A DNA stretch of 64,000 nucleotides from GCA-2725625 sp964574215 (GCA_964574215.1 CAZNLR010000015.1:33149-97148); one strand, 5' to 3'; shown: positions 8,781 to 17,105, counted from the stretch's first letter. Program-made: numbers and translations. Notes: a model not told the origin generated them from the sequence alone.

Positions 8781-9338
8781 CTATTCCACATTGTAAGACT
8801 TCTCGCCCTCAATTTCACGCAACATGTCAATGTATTCCGAGCCGAGACGCCGGTAGTTTTCCGTGCCGTGGGGCAGATGATCGGTTTCTTCCTGCTTCAT
8901 GGGACGCAGGAATTTTGCCGGAGTGCCGCCCCAAACTTCACCGGATTTAATACGTTTTCCGGGCGTCACCATGGCGCCCGCCGCCACCATGCCGCCGCCT
9001 TCGACCACCACGTCGTCCAACAGCGTGGCCGCCATGCCGACAAAGCTGAAGGTCTCCAAATTTGCGCCATGGATGATGGCCCGATGTCCAATCAATACAT
9101 CGTCACCGATCATTATTTTCGGCGCACCTTCGGTGCCATGCACTATCGTGTGGTCCTGGAGATTACTGTTTTTACCGATCACGATCCCAGCCGCGTCCCC
9201 TCTTAGGACGCAGCCAAACCAGATACTGGACCCGGAGCCGATTTTGACGTCACCGATGATCGTGGCGTTCGGCGCGATAAAGGCATCATCGGCAATCTCC
9301 GGCCAAACACCCAAATACGGATAGATCATTCCACTCAT
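8781..9338 (-). CDS. Gamma-carbonic-anhydrase-family protein (left-handed beta helix)
   Basis: A 185-residue hexapeptide-repeat protein. The repeating I/V-G-x-x pattern (APNATIIGDVKIGSGSSIWFG, then VVEGGGMVAAGAMV) forms a left-handed beta helix. The three zinc-ligand histidines of the gamma-CA/PaaY/CaiE group are present at His67 (VHGT), His85 and His90 (IGHRAIIHG). The family forms trimers, and members include active carbonic anhydrases, coenzyme-A-linked accessory proteins and proteins of unknown activity, so catalysis is not certain. A C-terminal helical tail follows residue about 150. It is divergent from the plus-strand zinc-ribbon gene across a 246-base AT-rich gap. Confidence 0.9.
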   Translation of the reverse strand: MSGMIYPYLGVWPEIADDAFIAPNATIIGDVKIGSGSSIWFGCVLRGDAAGIVIGKNSNLQDHTIVHGTEGAPKIMIGDDVLIGHRAIIHGANLETFSFVGMAATLLDDVVVEGGGMVAAGAMVTPGKRIKSGEVWGGTPAKFLRPMKQEETDHLPHGTENYRRLGSEYIDMLREIEGEKSYNVE

Positions 9339-9454
9339 TAAACTGTCCTGATGTTCTTAATTCCGACGGGAAAATGCCTGTATTCGTCCACGATCACAAG
9401 CCTGGAATTACACTAGAAATCGAAGGTAGAATTTAAACTTATTGCGATTATTTC

Positions 9455-9482
9455 TTGAATAAATCTAAAATCTACGTATTAA
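9455..9482 (+). promoter_or_regulatory. Candidate promoter of the zinc-ribbon gene
   Basis: TTGAAT (9455-9460) and TATTAA (9477-9482) are spaced by 16 bases in an AT-rich gap. The -10 element sits inside the 16-base palindrome at 9473-9488, so a repressor bound there would block it. Motif-based only. Confidence 0.4.
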
Positions 9483-9510
9483 TACGTATCTATATTCGTA
9501 TGAATGCGTA
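9473..9510. promoter_or_regulatory. Two operator-like palindromic 16-mers, 22 bases apart
   Basis: Positions 9473-9488 are a perfect 16-base palindrome, TACGTATTAATACGTA. A second copy at 9495-9510 matches it at 13 of 16 positions. The start-to-start distance of 22 bases is about two helical turns, so two dimers could bind on the same face. This lies between divergent genes and overlaps the candidate -10 of the plus-strand gene. The cognate regulator is unknown. Confidence 0.5.
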
Positions 9511-9584
9511 GGAACGAATTAAAGATAAACAGGGTCAAGCCTTCGGGGAGGAAGCGGACCTGTTGCAGCGTAGGGGAATTTAAC

Positions 9585-9857
9585 ATGTTGAATCCGCAAA
9601 TAGACTATTGTCCAACCTGCGCCGCAAGTACGGAAACATCGGGGCTGACTGTATCCATTCGATATTTCATCTATGAATGCTCGGTTTGCAATGGGGTTTT
9701 TTGTGAGCGTTGCGGCGACGGCCAATTTCGCGACGACCACCTCATGAATTGTCCCCATTGTAATTCGGAGTGTTTTGATCCGGAACGTGCACCGGAATAT
9801 GTGGCTAAACCTGATCGGGCCATAAATATATCCGCCTTCTCTGAATACACGTCATAG
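9585..9857 (+). CDS. Small cysteine-rich zinc-ribbon-like protein, function unknown
   Basis: 90 residues from ATG 9585, chosen because AGGGG (9572-9576) is a good Shine-Dalgarno 8 bases upstream. A frame open from further upstream adds basic residues of low plausibility. Four CxxC pairs are seen: Cys9/12, 32/35, 40/43 and 56/59, with a further Cys63, enough for two zinc sites in a ribbon or cross-braced RING-like arrangement. No transmembrane or signal segment is present. I do not recognise the family. A hairpin terminator follows the stop, and the next gene is a reductase. The AT-rich upstream region carries operator-like palindromes, so expression may be regulated. Confidence 0.65.
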   Translation: MLNPQIDYCPTCAASTETSGLTVSIRYFIYECSVCNGVFCERCGDGQFRDDHLMNCPHCNSECFDPERAPEYVAKPDRAINISAFSEYTS

Positions 9858-9868
9858 AACACGATTGT

Positions 9869-9901
9869 CCTATCCAAAAGTGATCTTATTGGATAGGTTT
9901 T
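9869..9901 (+). terminator. Hairpin terminator overlapping the next ribosome-binding site
   Basis: CCTATCCA (9869-9876) pairs perfectly with TGGATAGG (9890-9897) across a 13-base loop, followed by TTTT. It would end the zinc-ribbon transcript. The downstream arm also contains the AGG that serves as ribosome-binding site for the ATG at 9906, so in a readthrough transcript the hairpin would hide that site. Confidence 0.55.
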
Positions 9902-9905
9902 GCCT

Positions 9906-10883
9906 ATGAAAATTTGTATCTACGGCGCGGGCGCCATCGGCGGGTTGCTGGGAGCGGAGCTGGCGCTGGCCGGTTCCGACGTGACCCTAATCGCCCGCGG
10001 ACCCCATCTTGAAGCCATGCAGAACGACGGTCTTAGGCTTATTAAGGACGGCGAGAGCCTGACCGCAAATCCATTGGCAACTGATAATCCGGCGGAGGCC
10101 GGTCCTCAAGACTACGTTATCATAACCCTTAAAGCCCATTCCGTACCGGGAATAGTGGAAGATATTCAGCCGCTACTGGGACCTGATACTGCCGTCGTTT
10201 GGGGGGTTAACGGTGTACCTTGGTGGTATTTTTATAACCTCGACGGTAAGTACCGGGATTTAAGGCTGGAAACCGTCGATCCGGGCGGCAAACAGTGGGA
10301 CCGGATCGGACCGGATAGGATCATCGGCTGCATCGTCTATCCGGCGGCGGAAGTCATCGAACCGGGTATCGTTAAGCATATTGAAGGCGATCGGTTCAGC
10401 CTGGGTGAACCCGGTGGCGAAAAGACGGAACGGGTTCAGTCTTTGGCCCGGGAACTGGTCCAAGCGGGACTGCGCGCGCCGGTGCGGCCGAGGATCAGAG
10501 ATGAACTTTGGGTCAAGTTATGGGGAAATCTGAGTCTCAATCCGATGAGCGTCCTCACCGGCGCCACTCTCGAAGAATTGTGCGCCAACCCGAAGACCCG
10601 CGCCACCATCCGCGCTATGATGGTGGAGGCCCAGGAAATCGGAGAAAAATTGGGCGTCAAATTCGCCGTCGATGTGGACAAAAGGATTGACGGCGCCCAG
10701 GCGGTCGGCGCTCATAAGACTTCCATGCTTCAGGATCTGGAACGGGGCCGGCCTATGGAGATCGACGCCCTGGTAGGGGCCGTGGCTGAAATGGGACGTT
10801 TGATCGATACGCCGACGCCCACCATTGACGATATCCTGGCCAAGGTTATTGAAAAGGCCCGCCAAGCAGGGTGTTACCAGTAA
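9906..10883 (+). CDS. 2-dehydropantoate 2-reductase family protein
   Basis: A 325-residue NADPH-type reductase. The N-terminal Rossmann motif IYGAGAIGG (about residues 5-13) and the C-terminal ketopantoate reductase domain RDELWVKLWGNLSLNPMSVLTG are the family marks. PanE reduces ketopantoate to pantoate in pantothenate synthesis, but many bacteria carry PanE-like paralogues with other substrates, so I leave the symbol empty. I preferred ATG 9906 to the TTG at 9900. The family's essential Lys/Glu region appears retained. A rhomboid gene follows after 25 bases, so the two may share a transcript. Confidence 0.85.
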   Translation: MKICIYGAGAIGGLLGAELALAGSDVTLIARGPHLEAMQNDGLRLIKDGESLTANPLATDNPAEAGPQDYVIITLKAHSVPGIVEDIQPLLGPDTAVVWGVNGVPWWYFYNLDGKYRDLRLETVDPGGKQWDRIGPDRIIGCIVYPAAEVIEPGIVKHIEGDRFSLGEPGGEKTERVQSLARELVQAGLRAPVRPRIRDELWVKLWGNLSLNPMSVLTGATLEELCANPKTRATIRAMMVEAQEIGEKLGVKFAVDVDKRIDGAQAVGAHKTSMLQDLERGRPMEIDALVGAVAEMGRLIDTPTPTIDDILAKVIEKARQAGCYQ

Positions 10884-10908
10884 ACCCGAATCATTAGGAC
10901 CGTAAATT

Positions 10909-11748
10909 ATGGCGCTGCTGCCTATCAAAGATGACAACGTTCTAGAAAGAATCTCCTTCCAGTATGTGACGGTAGCCATGATCGCCATTTGCGTCGTCGT
11001 CTTTCTGTGGCAGTTGTCCCTGGGCGCGGAACAGGGTAAGGCCATTTTTGGACTGGGCAGCATACCCGCCGTGTTGTTCGGCAACCGTGAACTGAGCCCG
11101 GACCTCGTATTGCTGCCCTCCAGCGTGACGCTGGTGACCAGTATGTTCCTTCACGGCGGCTGGATGCACCTGATTTTCAATATGCTGTTCCTTTGGGTCT
11201 TCGGCGACAATGTGGAAGATTCCATGGGGCACCTCCGGTATCTGGTTTTCTATTTGCTCTGCGGTGTCCTGGCGAGTCTGTCCCATGCCGTTATGGAACC
11301 CAGTTCCGCCGTGCCTTTGGTCGGGGCCAGCGGCGCCATATCCGGGGTTCTCGGCGCCTATCTGGTGCTGCACCCCAAAGCGCGCCTATTGGTTCTGTTT
11401 ATGAATATCATTCCCCTTCGCCTGCCTGCGATTATTGTCCTGGGCAGTTGGATCGGATTCCAATTTCTGAGCCTTTCGTCCGGCGAGGAAAGCAACACCG
11501 CCTGGTGGGCTCATATCGGTGGTTTTCTGGCCGGCATGATCCTGGTCGTTCCCTTTCGCAGAAAATCAGTGCCCCTGTTCGACGGCGCGGGACGGTTCGG
11601 ACCTGACAATCCTAATGTCATTGATCTCGAAGAACGCCGCCATGGCCGCTCCATCTTTCCCAATACGGTAAGCGTTAAGCCGGACTACGATCAGCCACTG
11701 CTACCTAAAAAGCCGCCCGCCAAGCCATGGGACAAACCGCGCCGTTAG
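10909..11748 (+). CDS. Rhomboid family intramembrane serine protease
   Basis: A 279-residue membrane protein with about six helices. The catalytic serine is Ser141 in GASG (139-142) and the histidine is His202 in AHIGG. HGGWMHLIFNM (His82, His87, Asn91) is the conserved helix-2 motif. It cleaves transmembrane substrates within the inner membrane; substrates are not predictable here. Residues from about 215 onward form a polar cytoplasmic tail ending in a Pro/Lys-rich stretch. An AGGA ribosome-binding site precedes the ATG. A short hairpin follows the stop. Confidence 0.93.
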   Translation: MALLPIKDDNVLERISFQYVTVAMIAICVVVFLWQLSLGAEQGKAIFGLGSIPAVLFGNRELSPDLVLLPSSVTLVTSMFLHGGWMHLIFNMLFLWVFGDNVEDSMGHLRYLVFYLLCGVLASLSHAVMEPSSAVPLVGASGAISGVLGAYLVLHPKARLLVLFMNIIPLRLPAIIVLGSWIGFQFLSLSSGEESNTAWWAHIGGFLAGMILVVPFRRKSVPLFDGAGRFGPDNPNVIDLEERRHGRSIFPNTVSVKPDYDQPLLPKKPPAKPWDKPRR

Positions 11749-11767
11749 TTACGGCTTTGGTGTCTTG

Positions 11768-11789
11768 ATAAAGGGACGTGACCCTTTAT
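11768..11789 (+). terminator. Possible terminator after the rhomboid gene
   Basis: ATAAAGGG (11768-11775) and CCCTTTAT (11782-11789) form a perfect 8-base stem with a 6-base loop, 20 bases past the stop. Only GATTTGG follows, so there is no good T-run and the call is tentative. Confidence 0.4.
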
Positions 11790-11827
11790 GATTTGGCCAA
11801 CTAAAAATTAGAATTAGGGGAACCTGA

Positions 11828-14146
11828 ATGGGGGAGTTCGGCCTCAATCAATCGGTCCGGCGGACGGAAGATCCCAAATTTTTAAAAGGCAACGGCCGGT
11901 ACGTCGATGATGTCGCCCTACCGGGCCTGGTGCACGCCTGCGTCGTACGCTCGCCCCACGCCCACGCAAAAATCACCGCCATCGATACGACGGCAGCAAA
12001 AAAAGCATCGGGCGTTCTGCTGGTTCTGACGCTGGACGACTATTTGGAAGCGGGGCTGGGGAAACTGCCGAGCGTCATTCCCGGCGTGCCGAATTTCGGC
12101 GCCGATCATGTTTTCATCCCCGAACGTTACCCGCTGACATCGGATAGTGTCCGCTATGTCGGTGACGGCATCGCCTTCGTCGTCGCCGAAACTCTTCTCC
12201 AGGCAAAAGACGCCGCCGAACTGGTTCAAGTCGACTACGAGCCACTGCCGGTTATCGCCTCGACCCGGGAGGCCGCCGATACCAATTCACCCACGGTCTG
12301 GCTCGAATGCCCGGACAACGTGTCCTACCGGTATCAGCTGGGTGACCGAGACAATGTCGAAACCGCATTCGCAAAAGCCGACACGATCGCTTCCGAAGAG
12401 TTTTTCATATCGCGGGTATCGGCCAATACCTTGGAAGCCCGGTGTATCCTGGCCGACTACGACACCAATGCCGATTTCCATACCATCTACGCCAGCAATC
12501 AAAGTGCCTTTGGGCTCCGCAATCAGTTGGCCAATGTCATTTTTAAGGAACCGCCCGCCAAGTTCCGGGTAATCGTCAACGATGTGGGCGGCAGTTTCGG
12601 TATGAAAGGGTCCTTTTATCCGGAATACGCTCTGACCGTCTGGGCGGCGCGCCTGTTGGGACGGCCCGTCAAATGGATGTCGGACCGTAGCGAAGCCCTT
12701 ATCAGCGACAATCATGGCCGGGATAATATTACCCGGGCCGAGCTGGCCCTCGACAGCGGCGGTAAATTCCTGGCCATCCGGGTAACGACAACGGCCAATC
12801 TCGGCGCCTACCTGGCGACCATGGGATCGGGGCCACCGGTCATGCATATCAGCGGCCTGGTGGGCGTCTACACCATCCCCGCCGCCCATATCAGCGTGAC
12901 GGGCGTCTTTACCAACACCAACCCGACGGCTGCGTACCGGGGCGCCGGCCGGCCGGAAGCGGCCTATATCATTGAGCGCATTGTCGACAAAGCCGCCCAG
13001 GTTACCGGCCTCGACCCGGCGGAAATTCGACGGCGAAATTTAATCCCGGCGGCTTCCATGCCCTATCAGACCGCCCTCACCTTCAATTTCGACAGCGGCG
13101 ATTTTCCGGCCACCTTTGAACAGGGCCTTCAAGAAGCCGACTATGACGGCTTCGAATCCCGCCGCAAGAGCTCCGAGGAAAACGGCAAAATGCGCGGCAT
13201 CGGCCTGGCCTATACCATCGCCCGCGCCGGTCCCCCGGGAACGGAATTTACCGAGATCAGAGTGGAGCCCGGCGGCTCAGTGACCGTCTATGCCGGCACC
13301 ACCAATCACGGCCAGGGCCACCAGACCATGTACACCCAAATGGTCTGTGAAATGCTGGGACTGACGCCGGACGACGTGCAGGTCGTCGACGGCGATACGG
13401 GGCGGGTCAAAAACGGCTTCGGCACCGGCGGCTCAAGGGTATCGGCCCTCGGCAGCTCCGCCGCCTTCATCGCCGCCAACAAAATCATCGCCAAAGGCCA
13501 ACTCATCGCCGGTCATATCCTGGAGGCAGCGGACTCCGATATAGAATTTACCGACGGCGTCTATTCCGTTGCCGGCACGGATAAATCTATTGATTTTAAA
13601 GATATCGCCAAGGCGGCCTACGCGCCCGCCAAGCTTCCCCCAGGCGTGGAATCCGGCCTGAACGAAACCGGCACCCACAAGGCCACGGTCGCCAATTATC
13701 CCAACGGCTGCCATGTGTGCGAAGTGGAGATCGACCCGGTGACCGGGAAAGTCGAATTGGTTAAATATACCGTGGTCGACGATTGCGGCGCCGTGATCAA
13801 TCCTCTGTTACTCAAGGGACAGATAATGGGCGGCATTGCCCAAGGCGCGGGGCAGATTCTGTTTGAGCAGATAACCCACGACCCGGACAGCGGTCAGTTG
13901 CTGACGGGCTCGTTCATGGACTACGCCATGCCCAAAGCGGAACATTTCTGCGCCATCGAGGTATCAAATAACGTGGTTCTCACGGACACCAATCCGCTGG
14001 GCGTCAAAGGGGGCGGTGAAGCGGGAACCGTCGGCTCCATGCCCTGCGTCATGAACGCCATCGTCAACGCCTTGCAGCCTCTGGGCATCACCAATCTGGA
14101 CATGCCCGTCACGCCGGAACGGATATGGCGGGCCATTAAAAAATAA
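11828..14146 (+). CDS. CoxL-like molybdopterin-binding large subunit, form II (first copy)
   Basis: 772 residues, xanthine dehydrogenase/CO dehydrogenase large-subunit family, which oxidises substrates at a molybdenum-cytosine-dinucleotide site. An a/b hammerhead domain (about 1-130) precedes the Moco-binding domains. GGSFGMKG (254-261), AYRGAGR (369-375), a GQGH motif in the C-terminal half, and the catalytic-glutamate motif KGGGEAG with Glu731 are all present. The AYRGAGR loop marks the form II group and not the genuine CO dehydrogenase loop AYxCSFR, so the substrate is unknown. AGGGGAA precedes the ATG. The FAD and iron-sulfur subunits (CoxM, CoxS) that normally complete such enzymes are not encoded nearby; a close paralogue follows. 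Confidence 0.9.
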   Translation: MGEFGLNQSVRRTEDPKFLKGNGRYVDDVALPGLVHACVVRSPHAHAKITAIDTTAAKKASGVLLVLTLDDYLEAGLGKLPSVIPGVPNFGADHVFIPERYPLTSDSVRYVGDGIAFVVAETLLQAKDAAELVQVDYEPLPVIASTREAADTNSPTVWLECPDNVSYRYQLGDRDNVETAFAKADTIASEEFFISRVSANTLEARCILADYDTNADFHTIYASNQSAFGLRNQLANVIFKEPPAKFRVIVNDVGGSFGMKGSFYPEYALTVWAARLLGRPVKWMSDRSEALISDNHGRDNITRAELALDSGGKFLAIRVTTTANLGAYLATMGSGPPVMHISGLVGVYTIPAAHISVTGVFTNTNPTAAYRGAGRPEAAYIIERIVDKAAQVTGLDPAEIRRRNLIPAASMPYQTALTFNFDSGDFPATFEQGLQEADYDGFESRRKSSEENGKMRGIGLAYTIARAGPPGTEFTEIRVEPGGSVTVYAGTTNHGQGHQTMYTQMVCEMLGLTPDDVQVVDGDTGRVKNGFGTGGSRVSALGSSAAFIAANKIIAKGQLIAGHILEAADSDIEFTDGVYSVAGTDKSIDFKDIAKAAYAPAKLPPGVESGLNETGTHKATVANYPNGCHVCEVEIDPVTGKVELVKYTVVDDCGAVINPLLLKGQIMGGIAQGAGQILFEQITHDPDSGQLLTGSFMDYAMPKAEHFCAIEVSNNVVLTDTNPLGVKGGGEAGTVGSMPCVMNAIVNALQPLGITNLDMPVTPERIWRAIKK

Positions 14147-14200
14147 ATTGTACCTGGTACAATTATTGGAAAAATCGATGAAATTGTACCTGGTACAATT
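14146..14200. repeat. Two identical palindromes between the CoxL-like genes
   Basis: A perfect inverted repeat, AATTGTACC-T-GGTACAATT, occurs at 14146-14164 and again at 14182-14200, 36 bases apart. The first overlaps the stop codon of the upstream gene. The second is followed by TTTT and lies just before the AAGGA ribosome-binding region of the next gene. They may act as hairpins limiting readthrough or as protein-binding sites, and they share a GT-x-CC-y-GG-x-AC core with the terminator at 16547. Confidence 0.6.
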
Positions 14201-14220
14201 TTTTGAAGGAACGGAGTCAA

Positions 14221-16548
14221 ATGGTGCAGTTTGGAATAGGTCAGCCGGTTTCGCGGGAAGAGGACCCCCGCCTCTTAAAGGGTGCAGGAAAATTTCTCGA
14301 CGACATGAATTTCGCCAACCAGGCGCGGGGCTATGTCCTGCGTTCTCCTCACGCCCATGCCAAAATTCTATCGATCGACGTGGAGGACGCCAGGAAGGCG
14401 CCGGGCGTGATCGCCGTCTTTACCGGTGAAGACCATGACAATTCCTGGCTTGGCCTGCAGACGCCACAAATTCCCCGAACCCGGCCCGACGGCTCGCCCA
14501 TGTTCGTGGCACCCCAGCCGGCGCTGGTCAGCGACACCGTGAAGTTTGTCGGCGACTATGTCGCCTTCATCGTGGCGGAGACCGTCAACCAGGCCAAGGA
14601 CGCGGCCGAATTGATCATGGTCGACTACGATCCCCTGCCCGCCGTCATCGACACGGCCTCGGCATCAGATCCCGAGACATCCGCCGTTTGGGAAGATTGC
14701 CCCGATAACGTCGCCTTCATGTATGAAGCGGGCGACCGCGCCGCCGTCGACGCCGCCTTTGAAACAGCCGATCACATCGTCAAACAGCGGCTGGTCATCA
14801 ACCGGCTGACCACTAACGCCATGGAGGTGCGCAGCTGCGTCGGGCTTTACGATGCTTATGAGGAAAGCTTCGTTCTTCACACGGGCACCCAAGGACCTCA
14901 CGCTCTCAAAAAAGATATGGCCGGCCAGGTTTTGAACATCTCCGAAAATAAACTGCGGGTGATCTCCGGTGATATGGGCGGCGGCTTCGGCATGAAGGCG
15001 GGCGTTTATCCGGAACACACATTGTGCCTCTGGGCCGCCAAGGAGTTGGGGCGGCCGGTTAAATGGGTGGCCGAGAGGAGTGAGTCTATATTGTCAGACA
15101 GTCAGGCACGGGACAACGTGACCGATGCCGAACTGGCGCTCGACAAGGACGGTAAGTTCCTCGCCCTCCGGGTGCGTACCAAGGCCAATCTCGGCGCTTA
15201 CTACAACGCCGACCGCAATGCCTTTTCCGCCATTACTCATATCGGTGTCCTGTCGGGCACCTACACCACGCCCGCCATCCACGACGAAATCACCATGGTG
15301 CTGAGCAACAAATATTTCCTCTCCCCCTACCGGGGCGCCGGCCGACCCGAGGCGGCCTATGTAATTGAGCGCATGGTGGACCAGGCGGCCCGGGAAATGG
15401 GCATTGACCGCATTGAGCTGCGCCGCCGCAACACCATCCCCGCCGAGGCCATGCCTTATAAAACCGGATTTATCTATACTTACGACAGCGGCCGGTTCGA
15501 GGAAAATCTGGGTATGGCTTTGGAGAAAGCCGACTACGGCGGCTATCCGGCGCGCCTGGAAATGTCCACGGCGGACGGCAAATTGAGGGGCATCGGCATT
15601 TCCAATACCATTGAGTTGGCGCAAGGTAATCCCACCGAATCCTCTACCATCAGCTTTTCCGCCTCTGGCGAAGCGACGCTGGTGACCGGCACCAAGGGCA
15701 GCGGCCAGGGACACGAAACCATGTTCAAGCAAATGCTGGCGAGCAAGCTGGGGCTGGACAAGGACAAGGTATCCTTTATTGACGGCGACACGGACAAAAT
15801 CGCCCTGGGTGGCGGTACGTTCGGGTCAAGGTCGACTTTCATGGGCGGCAGCGCCATCATGCTGGCCGCCGACAAAATCATCGAGAAGGGAAAATTAATT
15901 GCCGGCCATGTTTTGGAAGCCGGCGAGAGCGATATCCACTTCGCTGACGGCTCCTTTACCATTGCCGGAACCGATCGTTCCCTCAGCCTGGACGAGGTCG
16001 TCAAGGCGGCCTTCAATCCGGGGAAACTGCCGCCCGATATGGAAGTCGGGCTCTATGAAACGGCGGTCTTCAAAACACCGGCGCCGACCTTTCCCAATGG
16101 TTGCCACATCTGCGAGGTGGAAATCGACCCCGAGACCGGCGGCGTCAGGATCGACAAATACACCGTGGTGGACGACGTCGGCAAAATCATCAATCCCCTC
16201 ACCCTCAAAGGGCAGATCCATGGCGGCATCGTTCAGGCCTTGGGTCAGGTCTTGATGGAGGATTTGAAGTACGACAATGAAACCGGTCAGATGTTGACCG
16301 GATCGTTCATGGACTACGCCATGCCCCTGGCCGAGGATTTCTGTTACTTCGATATTAACGCCAACGAAGTGGTGACGGAGGTCAACCAGCTGGGCGCCAA
16401 GGGTGGTGGTGAAGCGGGTACGGTGGGGGCGCTACCGGCCGGTATGAATGCTGTCCTGGACGCGCTGGCGCCCCTGGGAATTACCCACCTTGACCTCCCC
16501 GCCACACCGGAAAAGGTCTGGCAGGCTATCCAGAACGCCAACCCCTAA
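14221..16548 (+). CDS. CoxL-like molybdopterin-binding large subunit, form II (second copy)
   Basis: 775 residues from ATG 14221, chosen for the GAAGGAACGGAG ribosome-binding region; a TTG at 14203 is in frame but less likely. It is paralogous to the preceding gene from end to end: PYRGAGR occupies 369-375 and the catalytic Glu in KGGGEAG is residue 731, identical numbering to the first copy. It also keeps GGGFGMKA and GQGHE. The residue before the active-site Tyr is Pro here, not Ala. Substrate unknown. The pair probably arose by tandem gene duplication, and partner subunits are absent from the window. Confidence 0.9.
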   Translation: MVQFGIGQPVSREEDPRLLKGAGKFLDDMNFANQARGYVLRSPHAHAKILSIDVEDARKAPGVIAVFTGEDHDNSWLGLQTPQIPRTRPDGSPMFVAPQPALVSDTVKFVGDYVAFIVAETVNQAKDAAELIMVDYDPLPAVIDTASASDPETSAVWEDCPDNVAFMYEAGDRAAVDAAFETADHIVKQRLVINRLTTNAMEVRSCVGLYDAYEESFVLHTGTQGPHALKKDMAGQVLNISENKLRVISGDMGGGFGMKAGVYPEHTLCLWAAKELGRPVKWVAERSESILSDSQARDNVTDAELALDKDGKFLALRVRTKANLGAYYNADRNAFSAITHIGVLSGTYTTPAIHDEITMVLSNKYFLSPYRGAGRPEAAYVIERMVDQAAREMGIDRIELRRRNTIPAEAMPYKTGFIYTYDSGRFEENLGMALEKADYGGYPARLEMSTADGKLRGIGISNTIELAQGNPTESSTISFSASGEATLVTGTKGSGQGHETMFKQMLASKLGLDKDKVSFIDGDTDKIALGGGTFGSRSTFMGGSAIMLAADKIIEKGKLIAGHVLEAGESDIHFADGSFTIAGTDRSLSLDEVVKAAFNPGKLPPDMEVGLYETAVFKTPAPTFPNGCHICEVEIDPETGGVRIDKYTVVDDVGKIINPLTLKGQIHGGIVQALGQVLMEDLKYDNETGQMLTGSFMDYAMPLAEDFCYFDINANEVVTEVNQLGAKGGGEAGTVGALPAGMNAVLDALAPLGITHLDLPATPEKVWQAIQNANP

Positions 16549-16573
16549 AAAAAGGTGCCCGGCACCTTTTTTT
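16547..16573. terminator. Bidirectional terminator between convergent genes
   Basis: AAAAAAAGGTGCC (16547-16559) and GGCACCTTTTTTT (16561-16573) are perfect 13-base inverted arms around a single C. With A- and T-runs on both sides it can end both the plus-strand CoxL-like transcript and the convergent minus-strand gene at 16625. Confidence 0.75.
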
Positions 16574-16624
16574 AGCTAAATCATTGAAAATATGGGATTT
16601 TGGAGTTGGGACCGTGCACCATTT

Positions 16625-17044
16625 TTATTTTTGTTGATCGGCGACCATGTCTTCGGCGGTTTTTTGCAGACGGTCCTGGTTTCGCTTCATCCAGTCGGCG
16701 TTCAGCGGAATGCTGGGGCCGACCCACATGGCGTTGTCCGTGTGATCGATGAAACCGTCGCCCGTGTTGGGATGAACCAATATAAACAGCCCTCCCCTGT
16801 TCAAAGCGAGGAACGGCATGATTTCCACAAACTGATCCTTGGTGAAGGTCACTTGATAGGAGGACATGGGATGGGGTCCGATAGCCTCGTCACGCCAGCG
16901 GCCCAACTCCACCTCGAATCTTTTTTCCATCTCCCGGCGCAAACCCCCGGCATGCTGCTTGCTGCCACCGTCATAATAGATATGAGCGTGGTAACTGGCG
17001 ATATCTTCAGTCGATTGATAGGCCTTGACGAAACCCGGAAGCAT
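16625..17044 (-). CDS. DOPA 4,5-dioxygenase family protein
   Basis: 139 residues. His19 and His21 in YHAHIYYD, GPHPMSSYQVTF (His58) and LVHPNTGDGFIDHTDNAMWVG (His91, His101) match the DOPA 4,5-dioxygenase family (Pfam DOPA_dioxygen), extradiol enzymes that open catechol rings in fungal and plant pigment pathways. Bacterial members are common but rarely characterised, so the physiological substrate is unknown. The protein is cytosolic with no signal. It stands alone on the minus strand, convergent with the CoxL-like genes and 61 bases from the next minus-strand gene. Confidence 0.88.
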   Translation of the reverse strand: MLPGFVKAYQSTEDIASYHAHIYYDGGSKQHAGGLRREMEKRFEVELGRWRDEAIGPHPMSSYQVTFTKDQFVEIMPFLALNRGGLFILVHPNTGDGFIDHTDNAMWVGPSIPLNADWMKRNQDRLQKTAEDMVADQQK

Positions 17045-17105
17045 GACAACCTCTTAATAGTTTAGAGCTATTCTTAACTAATAATATAAATAGCAGGCTC
17101 ACCCG

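Noticed and set aside
8642..8830. 62-codon minus-strand frame upstream of the OmpA-like gene
   Set aside because: It overlaps the end of the gamma-carbonic-anhydrase gene and has no plausible ribosome-binding site or domain.
11828..16548. Calling the two CoxL-like genes aerobic CO dehydrogenase
   Set aside because: The active-site loop is AYRGAGR/PYRGAGR (form II), not the AYxCSFR of genuine CO dehydrogenase, and the partner subunits are missing.
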